DNA of 64,000 nt, from positions 1,674,001 through 1,738,000 of the forward strand of contig NZ_CP012040.1 of NCBI RefSeq assembly GCF_001050135.1. Reading direction: 5' to 3'. Source of the DNA: Cyclobacterium amurskyense. Lineage in GTDB: Bacteria; Bacteroidota; Bacteroidia; Cytophagales; Cyclobacteriaceae. The notes beneath the pieces were generated by a model. It searched no databases and was not told the DNA's origin. It saw only the letters and a program-made list of their open reading frames with translations. Positions 44,257-53,402 of this stretch are shown piece by piece; within the stretch, counting starts at the first letter, position 1, and every line of letters begins with the position of its first letter. The translations under genes were made by a program, and so were the position numbers.

Positions 44257-46011
44257 CTACTCCGCAACTGTAAGGCTGAAAGCCCAACTTTGCTTTTTAT
44301 TGGGAGTTTCAGGGAGTGTGATTTTCCCACTTCCATTGGAAGTTACTTCTGCCTGACCTTGCCACCCTCCATTTTCAATGTCCCACCAGGCCAGCTGATA
44401 CTTTTGCGCTATTGGTAAATCTTTAATGATAATATCACGATCCATGGTTACTACAGGAACAATTCCCAGTATTGTTTGAAGGTCTTCCGAAATTGCCAAT
44501 GCAACAAATTCATCATAATTATCAACCAAGTGTGTAGCAGAAGCAGGTTTCAATGTTCTGTAATCATAACCTTCATCGAGTATAAAAGAAGCCAGAAGTT
44601 TCATCTTAGCAGCACTCCAGCGATTAAATCCATTTATATGTGGATCACCCGTTTTATAATGGGTGCCACCCCAATACGCATCACCCCAAACATAGCCAGG
44701 AAATCCGCCGTTCAAAACACATCCGTAGGCTATAAACAAAGCATATTCATCCTGACTCATCCCACCTTGTGGACTGTTAGCCCACCAAAAATCCGGATAA
44801 AAGCCCTCAATATTAAACCCGGGCTTGTTTGTCTGGTAAAATATTTCGCGCAATTCAGGAAATGCAGTATCATTTTCCCTTGCATTGTTATTGCTTATAT
44901 TGTGAACATCCAAACCGGCCTATATATTACTGTTCCAGTAATCATGGCTGCCGACGTGGGGAGTCATTGCTGTTCTTGGCTGCCCGTAAGGCATGGAACC
45001 CAGCTCAGAGACACTTTTCTCTAACATGCTGCTCCATGTATTTTTATTTTGGTCTTCGTCCATATGTAGCCAACTATAAATCATATTGTAACATCCCCAT
45101 CGAGCCCAGATATAGCGGGTATAATTCATAAAAGCGTCCTTCTCAATGCTGCTTTCATTTGGCCAGGCTTCACTCCTTCGCACGCTTTCCAAGAAAATAA
45201 CAAAACCATTGTCCCAAAAGTATTGCCATTTCCGGTCAGCTTGCTGAAAATAGCCCGGATTGATGCGCAAGTGGTCACAATCATCGCCATTGATCTGAAA
45301 AGGAGTTGTTCCGTCCTCAGCGACTTTTTCACCATGTGTGCTTTTATGCCAAATTCCTTTAATATTGTCGGTTGGGAAACTTGAAATTATATTGATGCTG
45401 TTAAATCCTTGTTTTTTTCGAAGGCCAACTGCATCCTGAAAAGATATATTCGAAACGCCTTCCGAAGAACTCCAACGATATGTTCTGGTAAGTGCAGACC
45501 ACCATGTATCTCCAATTAGAAAAAAAGGAGTTCCATCGGCATATTCCAGGCTGCGATTGTTTGACGCGGTCCTGATAAAACCTCGTTTGTTTGGATTTAT
45601 TTCTTTTTCAGCTTCCGTCCATGCTTCAGCTGTAAACGATCCGCTTTTGCCATCCAAACCATTGTCCTTGGTTTGACCAATACCTGTAGACCAATTCCAG
45701 GTACCTGGTTCAGTGGCCACCAACCTTGCTTTCCATATATTTTCACCATCCCAAAAAGTGGGTATTGTGTAGGTTTTTCCCTCGGGCCCGATTAAAGTCA
45801 CGTCAAAATTAACATCCATGTAAGGATTATTATATTTGTTATTTGCGCTAAAGCTAACTTCTACCACCTCATACACATGCACTGCAAATACAGCATTTAA
45901 ACACATGAATAACATCAATGTCAACTTGATTTTCTTGCTTTTAACAAGCTTTTCTAATATGCTATTGAATATCATTTTCCGATCATTATGTGAGATGCAT
46001 TTTCGTTTCAT
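44257..46011 (-). pseudogene. DUF5060/DUF4038 (apiosidase-like) glycosidase with an in-frame amber stop
   Basis: Two frames in the same phase, 44920-46011 and 44257-44913, are separated only by a TAG at 44920-44922 followed directly by GCC GGT TTG. Together they make about 584 residues. A signal segment (TLMLFMCLNAVFA) is followed by a DUF5060 beta-sandwich (YMDVNFDVTLIGPEGK, GTWNWSTG), then a DUF4038 TIM barrel (FFLIGDTWWSALTRTY, KQGFNSINI, WPNESS) and a C-terminal beta-sandwich putative collagen-binding-like domain. Such enzymes act on rhamnose- or apiose-containing glycans. One nonsense change explains the split. Amber recoding is conceivable but has no support here. Confidence 0.82.
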
Positions 46012-46125
46012 AGGGTATAATTTATGGGTATTAAAAAGTTTATATGTTTAATTTACCTCAAATGTTTTGAGTATTCTAAGCTTCCTATTTCCGAATAGTG
46101 TCATCAAACCTTTTTTCCAATGCTT

Positions 46126-46318
46126 TAACCCGAAATATGCAATAGACATTCTATTACGTGGTGAAATCGCTTTAAAATCAGCCACTTCGTTGCTGTTTTC
46201 AATTTCACCATAGCGGTGCTATGCTAAAATCTCCAAACGACCGATTTTCTTGCGATTGCAACACTTCCCGTAAACACGGGACAGGCTATCACGAATTCTA
46301 TTACATAATCTGGGTTTA
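46126..46318. repeat. MITE-like repeat E, copy 1
   Basis: About 193 bp beginning TAACCCGAAATATGCAATAG and ending ATTACATAATCTGGGTTTA, i.e. imperfect terminal inverted repeats. The interior has CACCATAGCGGTGCTATG and GATTTTCTTGCGATT, shared with copy 2 (48379-48560). Confidence 0.65.
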
Positions 46319-46355
46319 AAAGTAGTGTATTTCGCTTTAACTTCTCCAATGCTTG

Positions 46356-46541
46356 CTAATTCCTATTCCAGGAATTGTTTAAGAAAAAAAATGTATCCTT
46401 TTCTTCCATTACTTCGATTTCGTCCTGGCTGAATTTACTAAGATATCTGATCAGATCCTTGTACACAATATCATTTACACGTAAGGGGATGGATTGGATG
46501 ATATATTTATCCAAAAAATACAAATTGTCGACATAAGCAGA
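46356..46541 (-). pseudogene. Orphan 3' coding remnant
   Basis: A 61-codon open frame with no ATG near its start encodes a protein-like peptide (YFLDKYIIQSIPLRVNDIVY; IRYLSKFSQDEIEVMEEKDT). It is preceded by a stop codon in the same phase. It lies between repeats E1 and C6, so it is probably the tail of a gene lost by rearrangement. No family recognised. Confidence 0.35.
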
Positions 46542-46554
46542 TTATAGATTAACA

Positions 46555-46943
46555 GTGTCGTACCTTCCGGCGCTTCACTATAATAAAATTAAGAGATCAA
46601 TTTTCCCCTAGTTCACCAGTTTGGATGGCGTTTTGATGTAATTGGAAAACATAGCTTAATACCCTTTCTTCTCAGGGGTGACAAAGTAATAGTAGTAATC
46701 AGAATTGGACCTTGAGCAACTGCCCAACCGAATTTCCTGCTAAACCTTCACCTGGCCCCTCATAGCAAAACACCTCTTTGAAAAATCAAGGAAAGAATTG
46801 CGACTTGCTTATGCTTCGTACAGGTTTTTCCCCCTGGAATAATTTGGTGTCTTCAATGTTAAATGCTTATGCTGGGCACACACATAGGCTAAAATGTTCA
46901 TAGCGGCTATGCGCCACTACGCCATTTAGCCAGAACGTTAGGT
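46555..46943 (+). repeat. Dispersed composite repeat C, copy 6
   Basis: GGCGCTTCACTATAATA, core CTTCTCAGGGGTGACAAAGT with CAACTGCCCAACC, a degenerate hairpin module, then CTGGGCACACACATA and a closing palindrome in which GGCTAAAATG faces CCATTTAGCC around an inner GGC/GCC hairpin, ending GTTAGGT. It precedes the lipoprotein gene at 47106 by 160 bp. Confidence 0.6.
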
Positions 46944-47105
46944 AACAAAACCAAATAAATCGTCCTGTTCTAGAAATAGTAGTGGAATAAATATTTTAGA
47001 CCTAGATATATCGGCTGAATTTAAACCCCTAAGTAGCTCTGGTTTTCTCTCTCCAATCGCTTAACTTGCTAGTAGACCTATTTTTGAGTATTATAATCCA
47101 AAAAA

Positions 47106-48053
47106 ATGAAACTACACTACTACCTACTTTTGCTATCAGGCCTACTTGTTTCTGCCTGTAGTTCTCCGAAAAACAACTCAACTGAATCTGTAAAACAAGC
47201 AATTGATCCAGAAATCACCCATTCAGTTTTTATAGCAGGCCCCGACTTTACCGGAATTTTGGGTGACACAGGAGAAGTCCTTTGGGATGCTGAACGTCCA
47301 GCTGCGAGAGATGGCTATGTTTTGGACAATGGACATGTATTGATTTGCTGGTCTGAAGAAGTACTAGAGTTTGACAAGGATAAAAAGGTGGTATTCCGAT
47401 ATGAAAAGTCTGCGTTGAATAAAGAATTGGGTACAGCTGTTCGTCTGGACAATGGCAATACCCTCATTACAGAATTAGGAGATAAGCCTCGAATATTGGA
47501 GGTAAATCAAGCGGGAGAGATAGCTGTTGCCGTTCCTTTGCAACCTGAAACCGACAATGCACATATGCAAACCCGTATGGCCCGAAAATTAGCCAACGGA
47601 AACTATCTTGTCCCCCATTTATTGGCCTTTGCGGTTAAAGAATATAGCCCTTCAGGCGAGGTACTACAGACTTTCCGTACAGATTTACCCGAATTAGGTG
47701 GCCGAGAGGCTAAAAACTGGCCCTTTACAGCAATTCGTCTTACCAACGGGAATACCCTGATCAATTTAACGAATGGGAATAAAACAGTTGAGGTGGATGC
47801 TGCTGGAAATGTAGTTTGGATAGTAAGCAATGAAGATTTTGCAGGAAGCCCTTTTCAAGATCCTTGTGGTGCCCAGCGTTTACCCAATGGGAATACAGTG
47901 ATTGCGAGCTATGGAGCGAAAGAGGGGATCAAACTTTTTGAATTAACCCCTGAAAAAGAAATGGTCTGGAAGTACGAAGGAGTGAACAGGGTGCATCATT
48001 TTCAGGTATTAACAACAAATGGAGTAGCCCTGAATGGAACCCCTTTGAAATAA
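47106..48053 (+). CDS. Beta-propeller lipoprotein
   Basis: 315 residues. Signal peptide with lipobox VSAC (Cys18). The body repeats 'LxNGNTLI' blades five or more times (YVLDNGHVLICW, VRLDNGNTLITEL, RKLANGNYLVPH, IRLTNGNTLINL, QRLPNGNTVIASY), a PQQ-like/arylsulfotransferase-type propeller that is common in Bacteroidota surface proteins. No enzymatic residues were recognised; binding or scaffolding is likely. A TATTTTTG box at 47079-47086 could be the -7 element. Confidence 0.8.
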   Translation: MKLHYYLLLLSGLLVSACSSPKNNSTESVKQAIDPEITHSVFIAGPDFTGILGDTGEVLWDAERPAARDGYVLDNGHVLICWSEEVLEFDKDKKVVFRYEKSALNKELGTAVRLDNGNTLITELGDKPRILEVNQAGEIAVAVPLQPETDNAHMQTRMARKLANGNYLVPHLLAFAVKEYSPSGEVLQTFRTDLPELGGREAKNWPFTAIRLTNGNTLINLTNGNKTVEVDAAGNVVWIVSNEDFAGSPFQDPCGAQRLPNGNTVIASYGAKEGIKLFELTPEKEMVWKYEGVNRVHHFQVLTTNGVALNGTPLK

Positions 48054-48085
48054 GAGGCAGAGAATGTCCCGGATCCTTTTCAGCT

Positions 48086-48360
48086 GTAAATCACACCCTT
48101 GCGCATTTTAACAGGCTTTAACAATGGCAGGTTGCTTTCTTTTTCATAGCATAAAATGTGGACTATTAACGATAGATCTAATGTTGGAAGAAACGGCAAT
48201 AACTGCCGGCTTCCAGCTATAGAAGGACTCGTTCAACAAGGCATACAGCTTATGGTGGGGAAACGGTTGACAGCAAAGTTTTCGATGCCTAGTCAGGTTC
48301 TCGCACTGCGGGCAGAAAAGTGCTTCGAAACCGCTAAAAGACCTAGGCAAACCGTTGGGC
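48086..48360 (+). repeat. Dispersed repeat D, copy 2
   Basis: Same start as copy 1 (TGTAAATCA...ACAGGCTTT...TTTTTCATAG...TATTAACGATA...GGAAGAAACGGCAATAA) and the same outer boxes: GTTCAAC at 48231-48237 and GTTGGGC at 48354-48360, 130 nt apart. Inside, GCCTAG and CTAGGC are also inverted. The inner stem is less regular than in copy 1. Confidence 0.6.
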
Positions 48361-48378
48361 AACGTTAAATAGCACCTT

Positions 48379-48560
48379 TAACCCGAATTATGCAATAGAC
48401 CTTCCTATAAATGATGAAATCACTTAAAAATCAGTCACCTCGTTGCGATTTTCGACTTTACCATAGCGATGCTATGACTCAGTTTCCAAGTAGCCTGATT
48501 TTCTTGCGATTACAACCCTTCCCCTAAACACGGGAAATCCAATTGCATAATCCGGGTTTA
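48379..48560. repeat. MITE-like repeat E, copy 2
   Basis: 182 bp with imperfect terminal inverted repeats TAACCCGAATTATGCAATAG and AATTGCATAATCCGGGTTTA. It lies directly between repeat D copies 2 and 3. Confidence 0.7.
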
Positions 48561-48561
48561 A

Positions 48562-48690
48562 CAGACTTTTTCAATGAAAATTACATTTTTTTTTCATAGC
48601 TTAAAGTGTTAAATATTAACGGTACTTCTAATATGTAAATCCCGACAATAACTGCTGGCTTCCTGTCTTATTAGAATTCGTTCAATGAAG
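48562..48690 (+). repeat. Dispersed repeat D, copy 3 (left part only)
   Basis: Matches the left part of copies 1 and 2 up to ATTCGTTCAA, then stops 39 bp before the BNR_4 gene; the palindromic right part is absent. Confidence 0.55.
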
Positions 48691-48728
48691 ATATATATCA
48701 AATAACTCAAAATAGACTATAATAAATT

Positions 48729-50213
48729 ATGGAAGCCATTAAAAAGATAATCCTTATATCATTTTGGTTGGTTTTAGGGCTTAATTCGGTAAAAGCTCAA
48801 AGCGATATTTATGGTGAAGCCAGATTGATAAATAAGCAAGCTGAAGGGTACAAAGGAATTTGGTATTATATCAATACTGCCGGACAGGCAGGAAAGGTCA
48901 CCAACCAGTACAAGTATAAATATAGCGGGGGGCTGGGGACTTATGGTGCTACGCAATACCCTTTCTCAGTTTATGTGGAAGAAGTTAGCAAAACCTTTTT
49001 CTGCTACGGTGGAACCGACCAAAGTGGAAAAACGCTGCTACACATGGTCTCCTATTTTGATCACAAAACAGGACAAGTACCTCGCCCAACCATAGTTCTC
49101 GACAAAGCCACCGAGGATGCCCATGACAACCCCGTACTACAAGTGGACAAAGAGGGTTACATATGGCTTTTTTCGACCGCTCACGGAGTCGAACGGCCTG
49201 CTTTTATTCATAGGAGTGTAAAACCCTACGACATTTCAAAATTTCAGTTGATGCCGGCTACCAAAACTGTGGATGGCAAAAAAGTGCCCCTGAACAACTT
49301 TTCTTACATGCAAATATACTACTCTGATACAGAAGGTTTTATTGGACTTTTCACACATTATGAACAAATTGGTGGACGTGTAATTTCCTGGATGAAGAGT
49401 GAAGACGGAATAAATTGGTCTGAGTGGAAAGACTTGTCGCTATTGGGGAGTGGGCACTACCAAACAAGTGCCAATCAGGGAAAGCGAATCGGTACTACCT
49501 TCATGTACCACCCCGACAGAAAAGTAAGAGGTGGTTTGGACTTCCGAACCAATCTGTATTATCTTCAGTCGGATGATTTTGGGAAAACCTGGAAAACTGT
49601 CGACGGTTCCGCTATAGATTTGCCACTTACTGAGGTATCCAATAAGGCTTTGATACACAATTATGACGCAGAAGATCGTAATGTTTATATTGACGATTTA
49701 AATTTCGATAAGCAAGGAAGACCCATCATCCTGTACAAAACAAGTAATGGTCCCTTACCGGGACCCGTTCATGGCCCCAGAATGTGGCATACTGCCTGGT
49801 GGAGTGGGAGACAGTGGGAAATCCAATATTTCACTCCAGCAGGAAATAACTATGACGGAGGTTCCATCTATGTAGAAGAGGATGGAAGCTGGAGAGTAAT
49901 CGCCCCCACAGCAATGGGACCACAAGATTACAATACTGGTGGGGAAATGGAAATGTGGGACAGCAAAGACCAGGGTAAAACCTGGACAAAACTGAAAATG
50001 TTAACCTGGAATAGCAAATACAATCATAGTTATGCCAGACGTCCTGTAGATGTGAATCCCGACTTCTACGCTTTCTGGGCAGACGGACACGGGCGCGAAC
50101 CTTCAGAATCAAGATTATATTTCTGTGATAGGGAGGGCAATGTTTACCGTCTTCCTCAACAAATGGATGGTGATTTTGCCAAACCTGAATTGTATACGTT
50201 TAACATGAAATAA
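48729..50213 (+). CDS. Secreted BNR_4 seven-blade propeller, ulvan-lyase-like
   Basis: 494 residues with a signal peptide ending VKAQ. The pattern YKGIWYY, KYKYSGGLGTYGATQYPFSVY, LLHMVSYFDHKTGQVPRPT, AHDNPVLQVDKEGYIWLFST and RPIILYKTSNG is that of the BNR_4 family (Pfam BNR repeat-containing family member), which includes PL24/PL25-type ulvan lyases with a seven-bladed propeller. It probably binds or cleaves a uronate-containing algal polysaccharide, but the catalytic His/Tyr set was not verified. No SusC/SusD pair lies nearby. Confidence 0.78.
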   Translation: MEAIKKIILISFWLVLGLNSVKAQSDIYGEARLINKQAEGYKGIWYYINTAGQAGKVTNQYKYKYSGGLGTYGATQYPFSVYVEEVSKTFFCYGGTDQSGKTLLHMVSYFDHKTGQVPRPTIVLDKATEDAHDNPVLQVDKEGYIWLFSTAHGVERPAFIHRSVKPYDISKFQLMPATKTVDGKKVPLNNFSYMQIYYSDTEGFIGLFTHYEQIGGRVISWMKSEDGINWSEWKDLSLLGSGHYQTSANQGKRIGTTFMYHPDRKVRGGLDFRTNLYYLQSDDFGKTWKTVDGSAIDLPLTEVSNKALIHNYDAEDRNVYIDDLNFDKQGRPIILYKTSNGPLPGPVHGPRMWHTAWWSGRQWEIQYFTPAGNNYDGGSIYVEEDGSWRVIAPTAMGPQDYNTGGEMEMWDSKDQGKTWTKLKMLTWNSKYNHSYARRPVDVNPDFYAFWADGHGREPSESRLYFCDREGNVYRLPQQMDGDFAKPELYTFNMK

Positions 50214-50581
50214 ACACTAAAACTTCCCTTTTGGAACAAATACAATTCATGAGCAGGAAATCTGTTTTACCCAGAAATTGATGAGTCAGAAAATTCATTT
50301 AGAACCCCTTATAATTTTGAATTTACTTCAAAGGTGACATGAGGTTTACAAAATTATTATTAGAATCATGTTTTACCACAATAAGGATGTTTGGAACGAA
50401 GTAGAATAAGCTTTGATCGATATTGAAAGTGCAATTAAATTAGCTTGGATTGAAGAACCAATTTTATTCATGCTGCTAAAATTATAATACCTCTTGGCGG
50501 ACAAGCTAATTTAGAACCACAAGTAACATCTGAATCCAATAAAATTGTATATTTAACCAAACTCAAAAACTTAAAAGACCT
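50214..50581 (+). other. Gap with repeat F copy 3 and decayed coding text
   Basis: 50228-50290 resembles repeat F (TTTGGAACAAATACAATTC, GAGCAGGAAATCTG, TTACCCAGAAAT). From about 50368 there are short, frameshifted open stretches such as DIESAIKLAWIEEPI and IIIPLGGQANLEPQVT that look like a decayed gene, too broken to assign. Confidence 0.35.
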
Positions 50582-51088
50582 ATGTTTCAATTTAAACTAT
50601 CCTTTGCAGTCATTGGATTTTGGCTCTTAACAGCAACATCTATCAATGCCCAATCTTTTGCCTATGTAAATACTTCAGAAATTTTGGCCGAAACACCGGC
50701 TTTGGAACAAGCAGAAAGAAATTTGGAGGCGTTTCAGAAACAGCTTCAAGAAAAAAGTCAGGTTATGGTGGAAATTTTTCAAGCTAAGGTTCTCGACTTG
50801 GAAGATAAAATTGCGAAAGGTGAAATAACTCCGGTTGAAAAGCGAAACCAAACCGAACTCCTCCAAAAAGAACAACAGAATATTGGAAAATTCGAGCAGG
50901 AAATGGTTTCTACCCTACAGGATAAACGCGATGAGCTTATACAACCTATTTATGACCGAATAAATGAAGCGATTAAATTAGTAGCCCAAGAACAGGGTTA
51001 TAATGCCATTTTTGACCAACAGAGTCTACTATTTGCAGAAGAAAGTATTGATGTTACAGCATTGGTGAAAGCCAAACTTGGTATTTGA
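50582..51088 (+). CDS. OmpH/Skp-family periplasmic chaperone
   Basis: 168 residues: a signal peptide ending INAQ, then FAYVNTSEILAETPALEQAE, the OmpH/Skp opening, long paired helices (about 45-130) and the C-terminal return strand (QGYNAIFDQQSLLFAEESIDVT). Skp binds unfolded outer-membrane proteins in the periplasm. Bacteroidota usually carry Skp genes beside bamA; here it stands alone in the accessory region, so this is likely an extra paralogue. Confidence 0.9.
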   Translation: MFQFKLSFAVIGFWLLTATSINAQSFAYVNTSEILAETPALEQAERNLEAFQKQLQEKSQVMVEIFQAKVLDLEDKIAKGEITPVEKRNQTELLQKEQQNIGKFEQEMVSTLQDKRDELIQPIYDRINEAIKLVAQEQGYNAIFDQQSLLFAEESIDVTALVKAKLGI

Positions 51089-51449
51089 TATTATAATGGT
51101 CTGTTTAACGATTCAATATTGACCAAGTTTAAGCGCCTAGGTGTCTATTATCCGTCCTACAAAATCTTTTGTGGCAAATCTCCAAATATTTTTAAGACAA
51201 CTATTTTGGTTAAATAATAATCGCTACTGACTTAATTTATTGGTTAAATTCAGGTAGAACACTTCATTTATATAGTATTATCCTAGCTAACAAAAACCCA
51301 AGAAGACTTTGAGTCGGCAATTTATTTACTAACTTATGTACTGAAACCTAGCATATAGAATATCAATTTACCTGTCTAATTTATTGTTGAACTCAAAAGA
51401 ATAGGCTATTTTATAAGTAGCCCCCTCCAAATTGTTAAGGACTTGAAGA

Positions 51450-51472
51450 GACTTACAGAATGTAAGTCCTTT
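51450..51472 (+). terminator. Hairpin with short T run
   Basis: GACTTACA, a 3-nt loop GAA, then TGTAAGTC followed by CTTTTC. It is about 360 bp after the Skp-like gene, with an overlapping longer stem AAGGACTT/AAGTCCTT, so it is a possible late terminator. Confidence 0.45.
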
Positions 51473-51569
51473 TCAAAATAGAAAAGAATAGTCCTAGATT
51501 GTATTGAGAGAAGGGAAAATAACTGCTATTTACCCTCAACGATTTAATTCACACAACCGAGTGGTTGTC

Positions 51570-51945
51570 CTCAAGCTTGCGGAGCCCCCCCTCACACAAT
51601 TCCGGTCAACTGGAATTCTCGTGGCTGCCATGCATTCTTGGTCTCCACTAAATGGCAAGAAAATATTTTTATTTGCTCAACCCTATTTCAATGAATTATA
51701 GATTGTGTTTTGAGGCAATACCTTTTTCTTCTCAGCCGTGACAATGTAATAGTAATAATAGACCTCGGACTTTAAACTATTGTCCAGCTGTTTTTTTGCC
51801 AGTTCACCTAGCTCCTTTTGGCAAACCAAACCTGTGAGAAATTAGGGTTAGAATTGCAACTTTTTAATGGTTCACACAGATTTTCAACCTCTGGATTAAT
51901 TTGCTATCTTCGAAAGTAGCTGCCCATGTTTTGCACGCACGACGC
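51570..51945 (+). repeat. Dispersed composite repeat C, copy 7 (degenerate)
   Basis: CCGGTCAACTGGAATTCTCGT, GGTCTCCACTAAATGG, CTTTTTCTTCTCAGCCGTGACA, then CCAGTTCACCTAGCTCC and GCTATCTTCGAAAGTAGCTG in the same order as copies 4 and 6. A further fragment of the right module lies at 52195-52275. The 78-codon frame at 51926-52162 overlaps this DNA and is not accepted as a gene. No other feature is seen from 51089 to 52386. Confidence 0.5.
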
Positions 51946-52386
51946 AAAAAATAATTACCCAATTTTATGCTTAACCCAAGGTCGTTGTGATTTTGTTTCC
52001 TGTGATTTTCTCACTAAAAAATCCTCCCCACATCAACCCCTAACTATTAATATACAAGACCGTTCTGCCCAAATTAAGAAAACAAAATCGGGTTCAACCA
52101 ATTGGAGAAAAAAAATAAAACGATTTATTGTTAAAAATCACAAGGCAAAGTCAATTAGGTAAAGGGAAGTTCCAACCCCACGAATTAATAGGCCTTCTTG
52201 CTATTCCTTGGGTAACACCTTTTGAAATATTAGCTATCTTTGATGCCAAATGCCCATACAGGGCACAAACAAAGTAAGGAAACAACAACTATTTTGATAG
52301 ATTTTTATACCAAATTAATCTTTAGTAGGTTGAAAAACTGTCACTTTCCTTACCCATACCAATAGTAAAGCATTAATCTATAGTAC

Positions 52387-52821
52387 ATGTATCAGTTAAA
52401 TTACCATTCAATATCAAAACCAGGATTAAATTTTGAAGAATTAGACAATATTCTGAAGAAAGCGAATGCAGTGAACTCAGAAAAAAATATTACTGGTTGC
52501 CTAATTTATCATAACAATCGCTTCGTCCAAATTCTTGAAGGAGAGAAAGAGGACGTTCTCAATGTCTATAATAAAATAAAGTCAGATAAACGACATAACA
52601 CTGTTACTTTACTTTGGGAAAATCCTGTTGACAAAAGATATTTTCCTGAATGGAACATGGCCTATCATCAACCCAACAATAGTAATATAATTGAATTTGT
52701 AAACAACTTATTACTACTTTCTGATCTTTCAGATAGGTCGACATCCACCTTACTTAGTTTTTGGGCAACTGTACGAAAAATATTGAACGATGGTAAAATT
52801 AAATTATATGAGCAGGTATAA
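52387..52821 (+). CDS. BLUF-domain blue-light photoreceptor
   Basis: 144 residues, essentially one BLUF domain. The flavin-binding Tyr6, Asn30 and Gln48, and Trp89/Met91 (PEWNMAY), fall at exactly the spacings of AppA Tyr21, Asn45, Gln63, Trp104 and Met106, so photochemistry should be intact. N-terminal YQLNYHSIS and FVQILEG are diagnostic. No output domain is fused; short BLUF proteins act through a separate partner. Neither neighbour is an obvious partner, so its signalling target is unknown. Confidence 0.93.
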   Translation: MYQLNYHSISKPGLNFEELDNILKKANAVNSEKNITGCLIYHNNRFVQILEGEKEDVLNVYNKIKSDKRHNTVTLLWENPVDKRYFPEWNMAYHQPNNSNIIEFVNNLLLLSDLSDRSTSTLLSFWATVRKILNDGKIKLYEQV

Positions 52822-53402
52822 TTAATATATGGATTTCAAAATTAATAAAAAACAATGTGCTAGTCGAATAAAAGTCCCTTCAAAATTCTCTTAAAAAAGA
52901 ATTGCTTTTTGCTAAGTGGAAGTGTATTCTGCCCTCCATTAGGGTTCTTCAATAAAAAGTTAAAAAGATTAATATTTACTCTCAGCCCAATTCGCCGAAA
53001 TAATATTTCAGAATATTAAAAAGAAATAAAAACGAATTGCCAAAATGAAATCTATCAAAGTGCTAATGGCCTAACTAAGGCTGAAGCTATTTTTGATAAT
53101 GACACATTTTGCAGAATCAAGAGCAAATTGGTAAGTTATTGTATCGGGACAAAACAGTTATTGGAAGTTATATAAAATACACCTTTAAAGAAGGAGAATG
53201 AGATAAAAATGGGCAGGTGCAGATTTTTCACCTACCTGTCCACATGGTGCGATTAAAGGAAAAAATCAGGCAAATAGCCTGATTTTATTGTGATTACACC
53301 ACTCATAACGAATCCTATTACATAATCCGGGTTAAATAGAAACTATTTTTTAATCTGCTCTGAAATTTTATTGTTTAATTTTATTGCCAAATTACAAGCC
53401 TT
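52822..53402. other. Gap with half of a repeat E copy
   Basis: 53250-53336 matches the right half of repeat E (CCTGATTTTATTGTGATTAC, then CTATTACATAATCCGGGTTA) and includes an AATCAGGC/GCCTGATT hairpin. The rest holds scattered decayed frames with no recognisable product. Confidence 0.4.

Noticed and set aside
44920..44922. Amber codon read as pyrrolysine or selenocysteine-like recoding
   Set aside because: No recoding machinery or structural element is visible, and UAG recoding is not expected in this group; a nonsense mutation is simpler.
51926..52162. 78-codon plus-strand frame
   Set aside because: Starts inside a repeat C copy and shows no recognisable pattern.
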